Shown here piece after piece: positions 20,522 to 31,368 of a stretch of 64,000 bases of DNA. A program made the position numbers and the translations under genes. The stretch covers positions 331,467 through 395,466 of the forward strand of contig NZ_RBWY01000002.1 in assembly GCF_003634275.1 (NCBI RefSeq), in the 5' to 3' direction. The DNA is from Orbus hercynius. GTDB lineage: Bacteria > Pseudomonadota > Gammaproteobacteria > Enterobacterales > Orbaceae. Below the pieces are notes generated by a model. It made no database searches, was not told the origin of the DNA, and saw only the letters and a list, made by a program, of their open reading frames with translations. How positions within the stretch are numbered: the first letter of the stretch is position 1; each line of letters begins with the position of its first letter.

Positions 20522-21421
20522 TTAATCAGTTATTGTAATTAGTGAGTCAATCGTTTCTGAAAGTGTGCTGGACATAATGAGGAAGTCTGCTTCAATTTTT
20601 TTATCTCTTTCTTCCGGCATATAATCTTCATTTTTATCTAAAATACTTGCATCAAACTTGATTCTTTTTAATGTATCATCTCGATTTAGCATAAACGATA
20701 CGCCTCTACTGTCAATAAGATTTAATTTACTGACTTGCTTACCGGCATCAATGTGTACAAAAATTTCATTACTATCCATATCTTGATTTTTACAACGCAC
20801 TACCTGACTCTCTTCAATCGCGTCTTTGAGCTCAATTTCATTACCGAGTTCAAGCGGAGGATAGTGCTGTGTGTTTCGGACCCATTCGGTCATCAAATTT
20901 TCGAGAGGTTTCGTACTCGAACGAGGTGTAATTGCCAAGCTACCCATTTCTTTTCTAAGTAAAGCGAGTAGATCTTCAGCTTGCTTGAAACTTGAGCTAT
21001 CGACAATCAATCGTTTTTGTTTTGTATCAATCCATAACCAAAAGAACTGATATTTACTAAAAGCGCGTGGTAATAGGTCAATAAAGACTTCCTCTTTTAA
21101 TGCAATAGTCTCTGTTTTTTTTAATTTTCTATTTAATGCATCTTCTTGTTTAGCAATTTTTGTAGTAAGTGCCTGTTTGATAACCGAGGATGGTAAAATT
21201 TTACTCTCTTTTTTTAAACGTAATAATAACTGTCCATCAATATCAATCATCAGTGGATTATTGCTATTTTCACCATAAGGTGAAATCCAGCCAGATTTAG
21301 TACTTTCAGTTTTATCACATGGTATAAAAGGAGCGGCATTAACTGCCTGTTCAACAAGTTGCTTATCCAGTAAATTATCTTTGTTTAATTGATAAATAAT
21401 GGCATTTTTGAACCAAACCAT
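20522..21421 (-). CDS. rdgC: RdgC, nucleoid-associated recombination protein
   Basis: The start at ATG 21421 (MVWFKNAIIYQL) matches the conserved RdgC N-terminus and gives 299 residues (E. coli 303). A longer frame reaching 21463 would run through a 30-bp palindrome and is unlikely. Conserved stretches are KILPSSVIKQAL, LLPRAFSKYQ and SLAITPRSSTKPLENLMTEW. RdgC is a ring-shaped DNA-binding protein that limits RecA filament growth. It follows mipA on the same strand with a hairpin between them. Confidence 0.93.
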   Translation of the reverse strand: MVWFKNAIIYQLNKDNLLDKQLVEQAVNAAPFIPCDKTESTKSGWISPYGENSNNPLMIDIDGQLLLRLKKESKILPSSVIKQALTTKIAKQEDALNRKLKKTETIALKEEVFIDLLPRAFSKYQFFWLWIDTKQKRLIVDSSSFKQAEDLLALLRKEMGSLAITPRSSTKPLENLMTEWVRNTQHYPPLELGNEIELKDAIEESQVVRCKNQDMDSNEIFVHIDAGKQVSKLNLIDSRGVSFMLNRDDTLKRIKFDASILDKNEDYMPEERDKKIEADFLIMSSTLSETIDSLITITD

Positions 21422-21456
21422 AGTAATTGATATTTCCTTTGCAAATAAGATTGATG

Positions 21457-21486
21457 TACCCAACTGGCTAATTAGCCAGTTGGGTA
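21457..21486. terminator. 30-bp perfect palindrome between mipA and rdgC
   Basis: TACCCAACTGGCT (21457-21469), AATT, AGCCAGTTGGGTA (21474-21486) is perfectly symmetric over all 30 bases. It lies 59 bases after the mipA stop and 36 bases before the rdgC start. It may end mipA transcription, though no T-run follows, or act as an operator for rdgC. Confidence 0.55.
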
Positions 21487-21544
21487 TTGAGTTGGATATC
21501 GTTCAGCGCAAAATCGCTTTATCCAAAAGCTGAGCTATAAATTA

Positions 21545-22294
21545 TTAGAAACTGTAGTTTATACCCGCAAATACACTTGGAATGGTACTGTTAGCAATCA
21601 TTGGGCTATTTTTTGCATCACCCGTTAATTTATCGACTCTTACTCCGACGTAAGTTGAAAAACTTTGAGTTAATGTATATGAACCAATTAATGAAACATA
21701 TGGAGTAAATGAACTTTTCGCGTCATGATAAGCGAGTCCTGAACGTGTCGCTTCACTATGAGAGACGCCATAGTAATAATCATTATGTTTATCATTAGCC
21801 CAAAGAAAACCGACTTTAGGTTCAATAACCCATCGGTCACCGGAAATTGGATAAGAATAACTTGCTCCAATCAATACGCTATTGCTTTCATTTAAAATGT
21901 CAGCGCCAATACCTGTTGCAAAGTTACCATATTGCGTTGCAATGGAATAGCGTGCTTCTGCAACAACAGTGGAATGACGTTTATCAAGTTGCTTCATTTG
22001 ATGATTATCAGAATCACTTGGCTTAAATTGTAGTGGAAGATAGCTAAGCCCTAATGAAATTTTTTGATTATTATCGTTATACAGATAAGCGCCAGCCGTA
22101 AAATTATTGATAAAGAAGACTTCGTTCTCAAACACGATATGGGGTAATGGATAGTATACCGCACCATAACCTTTATAAGGCGAATCTGTCCAGCTTGCCC
22201 CAAGGCCAACTGAAATAGGGGTGGCTTGAGCAGAAAAAGAGGCAATAATCAATGATGTGGTAATCGCCGATAAAGAAATGAGATGCTTGTTCAC
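21545..22294 (-). CDS. MipA/OmpV-family outer membrane protein
   Basis: A protein of 249 residues with a signal peptide (about 1-24, ending SAQA) and an all-beta barrel rich in aromatic strand ends, finishing in a C-terminal Phe (AGINYSF) as expected for BamA substrates. The segments GLSYLPLQFKPSD, YGNFATGIGADIL and GLAYHDAKSSFTPYVS fit the MipA/OmpV family. E. coli MipA scaffolds the lytic transglycosylase MltA with PBP1B; the role of many homologues is unclear. It starts with GTG 22294 preceded by AGGAG at 6 bases. Confidence 0.82.
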   Translation of the reverse strand: MNKHLISLSAITTSLIIASFSAQATPISVGLGASWTDSPYKGYGAVYYPLPHIVFENEVFFINNFTAGAYLYNDNNQKISLGLSYLPLQFKPSDSDNHQMKQLDKRHSTVVAEARYSIATQYGNFATGIGADILNESNSVLIGASYSYPISGDRWVIEPKVGFLWANDKHNDYYYGVSHSEATRSGLAYHDAKSSFTPYVSLIGSYTLTQSFSTYVGVRVDKLTGDAKNSPMIANSTIPSVFAGINYSF

Positions 22295-22318
22295 GAATAA
22301 CTCCTATGTTTAAAATAA

Positions 22319-22340
22319 TAACGGAGAATTACCTCCGTTA
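22319..22340 (-). terminator. terminator of a decayed minus-strand gene
   Basis: TAACGGAG (22319-22326) pairs with CTCCGTTA (22333-22340) over a 6-base loop. On the minus strand it is followed by TTATTTTAAA, a terminator-like tail. It lies just before mipA and just after the broken frame at 22374-22625, so it probably ended that gene. Confidence 0.6.
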
Positions 22341-22373
22341 GCTATTCTAAATTATTTTAATACATTTTTACAT

Positions 22374-22625
22374 TTATTTATAAATAACCACTCTTTGGTT
22401 ATTGCTGATAACATAATCTTTTACAATTTTAGCCCTCGCGATACTTTTATCTTTAAAAATTGAATAATGAGTTGAAATTGGCCTTCGAACAGCATTAAAG
22501 CCATTTTTTGCAGGTAAAGTGATCAAGTTTACATCATTACCAAACTTAATTTCCTATTGAGTTGGCGTAATATTAAGGATTTTTGCGCTATGGATTATGA
22601 TAAGTTCCAATTTCGATGCTTTGAT
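22374..22625 (-). pseudogene. decayed reading frame of unknown family
   Basis: On the minus strand, a protein-like frame of 59 codons (22553 down to 22374) includes GNDVNLITLPAKNGFNAV and ends with NNQRVVIYK and a TAA. It is interrupted at 22554-22556 by a TAG, upstream of which the same frame is open for about 23 codons. There is no start codon or ribosome binding site in place. A terminator hairpin follows. I read it as the tail of a degraded gene. I do not recognise the family. Confidence 0.4.
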
Positions 22626-22899
22626 TTATTTGATCTTATCCCATTAAGTAGTAAATATATAATCCCATATGTGCCGCTTGTAACGCATAGATAAAATTTA
22701 ATTAATTGAACAATAATGAACGTTATTTTTGAGACAACGTTATGCTTAATAACTAATCAATTTGATCTAACGATTATTTTAGTCACCATAATTATGATGG
22801 ATGACATTCACGAATAACAAAAAATTTGTTATATTCATCTCAAAATTGGTGTGATTTGTTAATCATTACACGGTCATTAAAACATTTTAGGGGAATTTT
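22626..22899. other. glnS upstream region
   Basis: About 270 bases with no gene. It should hold the glnS promoter; AGGGGA is found just before the glnS ATG. I see no clear regulatory motif. Confidence 0.4.
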
Positions 22900-24558
22900 A
22901 TGAGCGAAGTTGAGGCTCGTCCAACAAACTTTATCCGTCAAATAATTGATACAGATTTGGCTGACGGTAAATACAAAACGATTCAAACGCGATTTCCGCC
23001 TGAACCGAATGGATATTTACATATTGGTCATGCAAAATCTATCTGTTTGAATTTTGGTATAGCGCAAGATTATCGCGGTAAATGCAATTTACGTTTTGAT
23101 GATACTAATCCGACGAAAGAAGATGTTGAGTATGTTGATTCGATTAAACGAGATGTAGAATGGTTAGGTTTTCATTGGGATGGCGAGGTGCGCTATTCTT
23201 CAGATTATTTTGATCAACTTTATCATTATGCTATTGAGTTAATTAATAAAGGCTTGGCTTATGTTGATGAACTCTCTGCCGATGAAATTCGTGAATATCG
23301 CGGCACTTTAACACAAGTGGGTAAAAATAGTCCCTATCGTGATCGTTCAGTCGCAGAGAATGTTGCACTATTCAATAAAATGAAAAATGGTGAGTTTGCT
23401 GAAGGTAAGGCTTGTCTACGGGCTAAAATTGATATGGCTTCGCCATTTATCGTTATGCGCGATCCGGTTTTATATCGTATAAAATTTGCCAGCCATCATC
23501 AAACGGGTGATGCGTGGTGTATTTATCCAATGTACGATTTTACCCATTGTATTTCTGATGCGATTGAAAATATTACCCATTCTTTATGTACGTTAGAGTT
23601 TCAGGATAATCGTCGTTTATATGATTGGGTATTAGATAATATTACGATCACAGCACGGCCTCACCAATATGAATTTTCGCGCTTAAATTTAGAATATGCG
23701 ATTACATCGAAGCGAAAACTTAATTTATTAGTCAGTGAAAAAATTGTCGATGGTTGGAATGATCCCCGTATGCCGACAATTTCAGGGATGCGTCGACGCG
23801 GTTACTCTGCAGCAGCAATTCGTGATTTCTGTCAACGAATTGGTGTGACTAAACAAGAAAATACGGTTGAGATGAGTACGCTTGAGTTTTGTGTACGTGA
23901 AGACTTGAATGAAAATGCGCCAAGAGCGATGGCCGTGCTTGATCCTGTTCGTGTGGTTATTGAGAACTTTTCTGAAACATTAGATGAAGTGCTGTCGATG
24001 CCAAATCATCCTAATCGTCCAGAATTAGGTAATCGTAATGTTGCATTTACTCGTGAAATTTATATTGATCGCGCTGATTTCCGTGAAGAAGCTAACAAAA
24101 ACTATAAACGTTTAGTATTAGGTAAAGAAGTTCGTTTACGTAATGCTTATGTCATTCGCGCAGATCGTGTTGAAAAAGATAATCAAGGCAATATTACAAC
24201 CATCTATTGTACTTATGATCCAACTACGTTAAATAAAAACCCGGAAGATGGGCGTAAAATAAAAGGTGTTATTCATTGGGTATCAGTTAAATTCGCTTTA
24301 CCTGCTGAGATTCGCCTATATGATCGCCTCTTTAATACGCCGAACCCAGGCTCTGCTGATGACTTTTTAGCGACAATTAATGCGGATTCTTTAATCATTA
24401 AACAAGGCTTTATTGAACCAAGCTTACGTGATAGCAAGCCTGAATTTGCTTATCAATTTGAGCGAGAAGGCTATTTTTGCTTAGATAGCAAATATTCTAA
24501 GGATGATCACTATGTGTTTAACCGCACAGTGGGTCTGCGAGACAGCTGGAGCGAGTAA
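22900..24558 (+). CDS. glnS: Glutaminyl-tRNA synthetase
   Basis: A class I aminoacyl-tRNA synthetase of 552 residues (E. coli 554), charging tRNA-Gln with glutamine. The HIGH motif appears as [10 protein letters not shown] near 39-48 after RFPPEPN, and the KMSKS equivalent as TSKRKLN near 268-274. [14 protein letters not shown] and the C-terminal anticodon-binding beta-barrels ([17 protein letters not shown]) are present. Direct glutaminylation and the close match to E. coli GlnS fit a gammaproteobacterium. It has its own terminator and is monocistronic. Confidence 0.97.
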   Translation: MSEVEARPTNFIRQIIDTDLADGKYKTIQTRFPPEPNGYLHIGHAKSICLNFGIAQDYRGKCNLRFDDTNPTKEDVEYVDSIKRDVEWLGFHWDGEVRYSSDYFDQLYHYAIELINKGLAYVDELSADEIREYRGTLTQVGKNSPYRDRSVAENVALFNKMKNGEFAEGKACLRAKIDMASPFIVMRDPVLYRIKFASHHQTGDAWCIYPMYDFTHCISDAIENITHSLCTLEFQDNRRLYDWVLDNITITARPHQYEFSRLNLEYAITSKRKLNLLVSEKIVDGWNDPRMPTISGMRRRGYSAAAIRDFCQRIGVTKQENTVEMSTLEFCVREDLNENAPRAMAVLDPVRVVIENFSETLDEVLSMPNHPNRPELGNRNVAFTREIYIDRADFREEANKNYKRLVLGKEVRLRNAYVIRADRVEKDNQGNITTIYCTYDPTTLNKNPEDGRKIKGVIHWVSVKFALPAEIRLYDRLFNTPNPGSADDFLATINADSLIIKQGFIEPSLRDSKPEFAYQFEREGYFCLDSKYSKDDHYVFNRTVGLRDSWSE

Positions 24559-24576
24559 TCGATTATTGCAATAATA

Positions 24577-24599
24577 ACCGCCGTTAAGGCGGTTTTTTT
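24577..24599 (+). terminator. rho-independent terminator of glnS
   Basis: ACCGCC (24577-24582), a GTTAA loop, GGCGGT (24588-24593) and seven T residues. Confidence 0.9.
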
Positions 24600-24770
24600 A
24601 TGCCCGTATGAGTATCGCGATATTAATCTACCTATATCAGTGATTGCCAGCGACGGAGTGACGATTATAAGTTGCGTGTTATCAAGATGGCTGTTAGTAT
24701 ATTTTCCTAATCTTATTCAACGTTATCGCATTAGTATCATTAATCACTCAATAATCATTAACATAAAATT

Positions 24771-25565
24771 ATGCCGTTTTCAGACTCTTATTATCAACGA
24801 TTTAGTGGTATTGCTCGCCTATATGGTGAACAAGCGCTCGTGCAGTTTCAGCAAGCTTCAATTTGTGTAATTGGGATTGGCGGTGTCGGGTCCTGGGTGG
24901 CGGAATCACTCGCGCGCAGCGGTATCGGGAGTATTAGCTTAATTGACATGGACGATGTTTGTATTACTAATACCAACCGCCAAATTCATGCACTTAAAGC
25001 CAATATTGGCCAAGCCAAAACCGAGGTAATGGCTGAGCGAATCATACAGATTAATCCCGATTGCCATGTGTGCTCTATCGATGATTTTATCAATCAACAT
25101 AACGTCAGTGAATACTTAGGGAGTAAAGCGCAACCTAACTATGACTTTATTATTGATGCCATTGACTCTGTTCGCGATAAAGCTGCTGTTTTAGCTTATT
25201 GCCGGCGTAATAAGCTAAAAGTGATTACTATTGGCGGGGCTGGAGGACAAAAAGATCCGACTAAAATCCAGATTGCTGATTTAGCCAAAACCGTTCAAGA
25301 TCCCTTAGTTGCCAAGTTGAGAGAGCGGTTAAAAAATGATTTTAAACTGACCAAGGATAGTAAAGGCAAATATGGTATTCCTTGTGTCTATTCCACAGAA
25401 CAGCTGACTTATCCAAGCCTAAATGGAGCGGTTTGCTTTAATAAAAAACAGTCTGAAGGCTCTAAAAAAATGGATTGTTCATCAGGGTTTGGTGCAATTA
25501 CAACCGTAACTGCAACGTTTGGGTTTGTTGCGGTAAGTTATGTTCTAGATAAGTTATCCATTTGA
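24771..25565 (+). CDS. tcdA: TcdA, tRNA threonylcarbamoyladenosine dehydratase
   Basis: A protein of 264 residues in the ThiF/MoeB/E1-like family (E. coli TcdA/CsdL, 268). It has the nucleotide-binding Rossmann motif VIGIGGVGSWVAESLARSG (about 33-51), LIDMDDVCITNTNRQ (about 57-71) and a central DAIDSVRDKAAV. The enzyme uses ATP to cyclise t6A37 to ct6A37 in ANN-decoding tRNAs. Conserved C-terminal SGFGAITTVTATFG supports the call. The Shine-Dalgarno is poor. It stands alone; the usual csd partner genes are not adjacent. Confidence 0.93.
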   Translation: MPFSDSYYQRFSGIARLYGEQALVQFQQASICVIGIGGVGSWVAESLARSGIGSISLIDMDDVCITNTNRQIHALKANIGQAKTEVMAERIIQINPDCHVCSIDDFINQHNVSEYLGSKAQPNYDFIIDAIDSVRDKAAVLAYCRRNKLKVITIGGAGGQKDPTKIQIADLAKTVQDPLVAKLRERLKNDFKLTKDSKGKYGIPCVYSTEQLTYPSLNGAVCFNKKQSEGSKKMDCSSGFGAITTVTATFGFVAVSYVLDKLSI

Positions 25566-25959
25566 TTCCTCGCCAATTACTAAATTGTAAATCGCCCTAA
25601 TATTATTTTTATCTTATCGGTCCATATCTTAGGGGGCCATTATTCACAATCACAGTCCCGTTACTCAACTTCGGCAAACAGTACGTTTCACAATCTTAAA
25701 GTGCAGTTATTAACATAAGTCAAAAAATAGACAAAATATATTTATAAAACGCTAAAAAGTGGATAATTTTGGTATCCAATAAATTGTGTAAACTTTTACC
25801 ATTTGCGTATTGAACGAAAGTGTAAACTGATTTAGGATAGTAGCATTCGTCAAAGAGTATTGAACAATAAGAATAAATAAAGTAATGCTCTGTAATGCAG
25901 CCTAGAAGGACGGGAAGATTTAAACTTAAACTTTAAATTTAAAATTAGGAGATAGTAAT
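25566..25959. other. adhE upstream region
   Basis: 394 bases with no gene. AGGAG lies before the adhE ATG. GTGTAAACT occurs twice (25786-25794 and 25820-25828), 34 bases apart or about three helical turns, which could be a regulator site. A DnaA-box-like TTATTCACA at 25640-25648 is single and probably chance. Confidence 0.4.
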
Positions 25960-28644
25960 ATGGCAGTAACTAGCTTAGCCTCATTGGATGAGTTGATTGT
26001 TCGAGTCAAACAGGCACAAGAAATTTACGCGACGTTTACACAAGAACAAGTCGATAAGATTTTTGTCGCGGCTGCAACCGCCGCCGCCGCCGCTCGTATT
26101 CCGCTAGCACAACAAGCCGTTGCTGAATCAGGCATGGGAATTGTCGAAGATAAAGTGATTAAAAATTTATTTGCGGCAGAGTATATTCTTAATAAATTTC
26201 GTCATGAAAAAACATGTGGTGTTATTGCTGAGAATGAACCTTTTGGCACCATTACACTAGCTGAACCTCTCGGCATTATTTGTGGTATTGTGCCAACGAC
26301 TAATCCAACTTCAACCGCGATCTTTAAATCATTAATCAGTTTGAAAACACGTAATGCGATCGTTTTCTCCCCTCATCCACGCGCCAAAAATGCAACGATT
26401 GAAGCGGCACGAATTGTGCTTGATGCTGCCGTTAAAGCAGGGGCACCACAAGATATTATTGGCTGGATTGATGAACCATCAATTGAGTTATCAAATGGCC
26501 TAATGCATCACCCGGATGTTGCAGCAATTTTAGCAACCGGTGGACCAGGCATGGTTAAAGCCGCTTACAGTTCAGGTAAACCTGCGTTAGGTGTTGGGGC
26601 AGGTAATACGCCGGTAGTGATTGACGAAACTGCTGATTTGAAACGTGCAGTTGCCTCAGTATTAATGTCTAAAACGTTTGATAATGGTATGATTTGTGCC
26701 TCTGAACAAGCGATTGTCGTGGTTGCTTCTGTTTATGATGAAGTTCGCCGTTTACTAAACGAATACGGTGCTTATGTACTTAATGCTCAAGAAACTAAAG
26801 CTGTACAAGGCATCATTCTCAATGAAAAAGGTGCATTAAATGCCAATATTGTTGGGCAACCTGCGGTAAAAATCGCAGAAATGGCAGGGCTCAAAGTACC
26901 ATCAGCGGCTAAAGTTTTAGTTGGTGAGGTGTCAAATGTCGATTTATCAGAACCTTTTGCTCATGAAAAACTCTCTCCAACTTTAGCGATGTTTAAAGCG
27001 AAAGATTTTACAGAAGCTGTTGATAAAGCTGAAAAATTAGTCGAAATGGGTGGTCTGGGTCATACTTCAGTTCTGTATACTGATCAGGATTCTAATCGAG
27101 ATCGCATTGCATATTTTGGCAGTAAAATGAAAACTTGTCGTATTTTAATCAACCAACCTGCGGCTCATGGTGGTATCGGTGATTTATATAACTTTGATTT
27201 AGCGCCATCGTTAACGCTTGGCTGTGGTTCTTGGGGTGGAAACTCAGTATCTGAAAATGTGGGACCAAAACACTTAATCAATAAAAAAGTTATCGCGAAG
27301 AGAGCAGAAAATATGTTATGGCATAAATTACCAAGTTCTATTTATTTTAGACGTGGTTCATTACCTATCGCATTAAATGAGGTAATTGACCAGGGTGCAA
27401 AACGTGTATTTGTTGTAACCGATAAATTCTTGTTTAATAATGGCTATTCAAAACAAATTACTGACCAATTGGAAGCTCAAGGTGTGCTTTGTGAAACATT
27501 CTATGATGTTGAAGCCGATCCAACTTTAAGCATTGTCCGTAAAGGTACTGATGCGATGATTTCGTTCAAACCTGATACGATTATTGCATTAGGTGGCGGT
27601 TCTCCTATGGATGCGGCTAAAATCATGTGGGTTCTTTATGAACACCCGGAAACGAAGTTTGATGAACTTGCATTACGTTTCATGGATATCCGTAAACGTA
27701 CTTGTCATTTCCCAAATATGGGCGAAAAAGCAAAACTCATTTGCGTTACAACAACGTCAGGTACGGGCTCTGAAGTCACGCCATTTGCAGTTGTAACTGA
27801 TGATGCAACTGGGCAAAAATATCCGTTAGCAGATTATGCAATTACACCGAACATGGCGATTGTCGATGCGAATTTAGTGATGAATATGCCAAAATCACTC
27901 TGTGCTGCTGGAGGATATGATGCTGTTACTCATGCATTAGAAGCTTATGTATCTGTTATGGCCAGTGAATTTTCTGATGGACAAGCTTTGCAAGCATTAA
28001 GCATGTTGAAAGCGTATTTACCAGCGAGTTACAAAGAGGGCGCTAAAAATCCAGTTGCACGTGAAAAAGTTCATAGTGCAGCAACACTTGCCGGTGTCGC
28101 ATTTGCTCAGGCTTTCTTGGGAATTTGTCATTCAATGGCCCATAAAATTGGTGCTGCATTCCATATTCCTCATGGAGTTGCTAATGCGATGTTGATTTCA
28201 AATGTGGTGCGTTTTAATGCCACAAATAAACCAACTAAACAAGGTACTTTTAGCCAATACGGTTATCCACAAGCAATTAGTCGTTATGCTGAAGTTGCTG
28301 ATCATTTAGGCTTGACCCTGTCTTCTGATAAAGCAGAAACAAAAGTTGAAAAACTACTTGGTTGGTTAGATCAATTACGAGCAGATCTTGATATTCCATT
28401 CTCAATTAAAGACTTTGGAGTGGATGAAACGCTATTTTTAGCTCAGGTTGATCAACTTGCTGTAGATGCATTTGATGATCAGTGTACCGGCGCTAACCCG
28501 CGTTACCCATTGATAGCCGAATTAAAACAAATTCTTCTTGATACCTATTATGGTCGTTCTTATCAAGACAAAGGTGATATCAGTGAAGTTGTGGCAATCA
28601 CAACGGCGGCTAAAGGGACACCGACCACTAAAAAACAAAAATAA
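25960..28644 (+). CDS. adhE: AdhE, bifunctional acetaldehyde-CoA/alcohol dehydrogenase
   Basis: A protein of 894 residues (E. coli 891) fusing two enzymes. The N-terminal CoA-acylating aldehyde dehydrogenase (about 1-440) has the nucleophilic Cys in NGMICASEQAIVV. The C-terminal iron alcohol dehydrogenase (about 450-870) has the NAD site LGGGSPMDAAKIMW and iron-binding His residues in GICHSMAHKIGAAFHIPHG. AdhE turns acetyl-CoA into ethanol, regenerating two NAD during fermentation, and forms spirosomes. It fits a facultative or microaerobic gut lifestyle. It is monocistronic with its own terminator. Confidence 0.96.
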   Translation: MAVTSLASLDELIVRVKQAQEIYATFTQEQVDKIFVAAATAAAAARIPLAQQAVAESGMGIVEDKVIKNLFAAEYILNKFRHEKTCGVIAENEPFGTITLAEPLGIICGIVPTTNPTSTAIFKSLISLKTRNAIVFSPHPRAKNATIEAARIVLDAAVKAGAPQDIIGWIDEPSIELSNGLMHHPDVAAILATGGPGMVKAAYSSGKPALGVGAGNTPVVIDETADLKRAVASVLMSKTFDNGMICASEQAIVVVASVYDEVRRLLNEYGAYVLNAQETKAVQGIILNEKGALNANIVGQPAVKIAEMAGLKVPSAAKVLVGEVSNVDLSEPFAHEKLSPTLAMFKAKDFTEAVDKAEKLVEMGGLGHTSVLYTDQDSNRDRIAYFGSKMKTCRILINQPAAHGGIGDLYNFDLAPSLTLGCGSWGGNSVSENVGPKHLINKKVIAKRAENMLWHKLPSSIYFRRGSLPIALNEVIDQGAKRVFVVTDKFLFNNGYSKQITDQLEAQGVLCETFYDVEADPTLSIVRKGTDAMISFKPDTIIALGGGSPMDAAKIMWVLYEHPETKFDELALRFMDIRKRTCHFPNMGEKAKLICVTTTSGTGSEVTPFAVVTDDATGQKYPLADYAITPNMAIVDANLVMNMPKSLCAAGGYDAVTHALEAYVSVMASEFSDGQALQALSMLKAYLPASYKEGAKNPVAREKVHSAATLAGVAFAQAFLGICHSMAHKIGAAFHIPHGVANAMLISNVVRFNATNKPTKQGTFSQYGYPQAISRYAEVADHLGLTLSSDKAETKVEKLLGWLDQLRADLDIPFSIKDFGVDETLFLAQVDQLAVDAFDDQCTGANPRYPLIAELKQILLDTYYGRSYQDKGDISEVVAITTAAKGTPTTKKQK

Positions 28645-28675
28645 TATATAATTTATCTTTTGTTTGATGTTCATC

Positions 28676-28703
28676 AAAGCCCCAATATTTGGGGCTTTTT
28701 TTT
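28676..28703 (+). terminator. rho-independent terminator of adhE
   Basis: AAAGCCCCAA (28676-28685) pairs with TTGGGGCTTT (28689-28698), followed by a T-run. Confidence 0.9.
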
Positions 28704-28784
28704 AAGTAATTAGTCTGTTTTTGCTTGATAAATGCTCTTTTTGTTTTTTTTTTAAGCAAATAAAATAAAAATGTTTTTTTTCGC

Positions 28785-28814
28785 TTGCCAAAGGGGGCTA
28801 ATATACCCTACAAT
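28785..28814 (+). promoter_or_regulatory. sigma-70 promoter of the tRNA-tufB operon
   Basis: TTGCCA (28785-28790), an 18-base spacer and TACAAT (28809-28814), followed by a GC-rich discriminator GCGCAGC. Such discriminators are usual in stringently controlled tRNA promoters. The first tRNA starts 14 bases after the -10. Confidence 0.75.
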
Positions 28815-28827
28815 GCGCAGCACTTAG

Positions 28828-28903
<76 letters not shown>

Positions 28904-28944
28904 TTTAAACCTAAGTGAAGTAGTAAAGTGAAGTTTCAATTCGG

Positions 28945-29029
<85 letters not shown>

Positions 29030-29169
29030 TTTAGATTCATTCATTTTGAATGATTTAAATAAAGTAGAATTTTAATAGCCAGTTCTATTTTATCTCAGCA
29101 AACTAAATTGTAAGCAAACAAAAAAAGTGTTTTGCAATAATTGATTTAGCACGCTAAAATTTTGAACAT

Positions 29170-29244
<75 letters not shown>

Positions 29245-29246
29245 AT

Positions 29247-29322
29247 GCTGATATGGCTCAGTTGGTAGAGCACACCCTTGGTAAGGGTGAGGTCGGCAGT
29301 TCGAATCTGCCTATCAGCACCA
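29247..29322 (+). tRNA. thrT: tRNA-Thr (anticodon GGT)
   Basis: 76 bases including CCA, only two bases after tRNA-Gly. Acceptor GCTGATA pairs with TATCAGC; the anticodon loop TTGGTAA, closed by CACCC/GGGTG, gives GGT. Confidence 0.97.
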
Positions 29323-29529
29323 TCTATTCATTTCCTAAAGTTTACATATTCAATCACAAAACAAATCTAAATATAATAATTTAAATTTTAGCGTTAGATG
29401 TTTAAAAATTATTTACGGTATTCCTGACTATAAAACTTGTAACATGATAGCTTTATCTGATATCATTCTGAGCTAATTTTTTAAGTCAGTATTATTTACT
29501 TTAATATGGGTTTTCTTATATTAAGTGTG

Positions 29530-29535
29530 TATAAT
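29530..29535 (+). promoter_or_regulatory. possible internal tufB promoter (-10 only)
   Basis: A perfect TATAAT lies 56 bases before the tufB start in the 268-base spacer after the tRNAs. The matching -35 position is weak, so an extra tufB promoter is possible but unsure. Confidence 0.35.
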
Positions 29536-29545
29536 ACTAGGTTAA

Positions 29546-30776
<1,231 letters not shown>

Positions 30777-30802
30777 TTACCTTAATAATTATTAAAATAG
30801 TG

Positions 30803-30830
30803 AAGGGGTATCTTAAGATGCCCTTTCTTA
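30803..30830 (+). terminator. imperfect terminator between tufB and secE
   Basis: AAGGGGTATC and GATGCCCTTT form a stem with a small bulge around a TTAA loop, followed by CTTATCTTG. It could reduce read-through from tufB into secE-nusG. Confidence 0.55.
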
Positions 30831-30904
30831 TCTTGTCGGATCACATGAAAACTGATAGTCTATTTAGTAAAATGTTTTGGCTTTTGGATAGGGCATTTTA
30901 TAAA

Positions 30905-30936
30905 GTAGATTATTATTCAAGTAGATTATTATTCAA
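30905..30936 (+). repeat. 16-bp tandem duplication upstream of secE
   Basis: GTAGATTATTATTCAA occurs twice head to tail (30905-30920 and 30921-30936), 30 bases before secE. Probably a replication-slippage duplication in the leader; any regulatory effect is unknown. Confidence 0.9.
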
Positions 30937-30965
30937 TAAGATAAAAGATAAATAATAGGTTTTAT

Positions 30966-31367
30966 ATGAGTATTGTTCGTGATAACCAAGAAACAAGTAA
31001 ATCGTTTGATAAAATAAAATGGTTTTTTGTTTTTGTATTAGTCGCTCTAATCGTATGGGGTAATTTTTATTTTTCTGAGCCAGATGCTGTTTACCAACCT
31101 GGCACTATTATTCGAATTGTTGGTGTTGTGGTACTTTCTGCTTTGACACTATTACTTGCAATGACGACGAATAAAGGGAAAAGCTTTATTACCTTTGCGA
31201 AAGAGTCTCGTATGGAAGTGCGTAAAGTTGTGTGGCCAACGAGAAAAGAGACAATACAAACAACATTATTAATTGCAGTAATAACGATCGTTGTTGGTCT
31301 GTGTTTGTGGGGACTAGATACTTTCTTCTTCTGGGGAATATCAAAATTAACAGTGTTAGGACATTAG
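30966..31367 (+). CDS. secE: SecE, preprotein translocase subunit
   Basis: A protein of 133 residues with three membrane segments (about 18-36, 44-62, 104-125), the enteric long form of SecE (E. coli 127). The conserved cytoplasmic hinge [20 protein letters not shown] (about 76-95) clamps SecY in the SecYEG channel. nusG begins one base after its stop codon, the standard secE-nusG pair. Confidence 0.95.
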   Translation: MSIVRDNQETSKSFDKIKWFFVFVLVALIVWGNFYFSEPDAVYQPGTIIRIVGVVVLSALTLLLAMTTNKGKSFITFAKESRMEVRKVVWPTRKETIQTTLLIAVITIVVGLCLWGLDTFFFWGISKLTVLGH

Positions 31368-31368
31368 A

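Noticed and set aside
22374..22899. CRISPR-like or short regular repeats in the larger gaps
   Set aside because: I looked for regularly spaced repeats in all gaps above 300 bases and saw none beyond the individual palindromes and the secE tandem repeat.
25640..25648. TTATTCACA upstream of adhE as a DnaA box
   Set aside because: A single 9-mer with one free position is expected about twice by chance in a window of this size; no cluster here.
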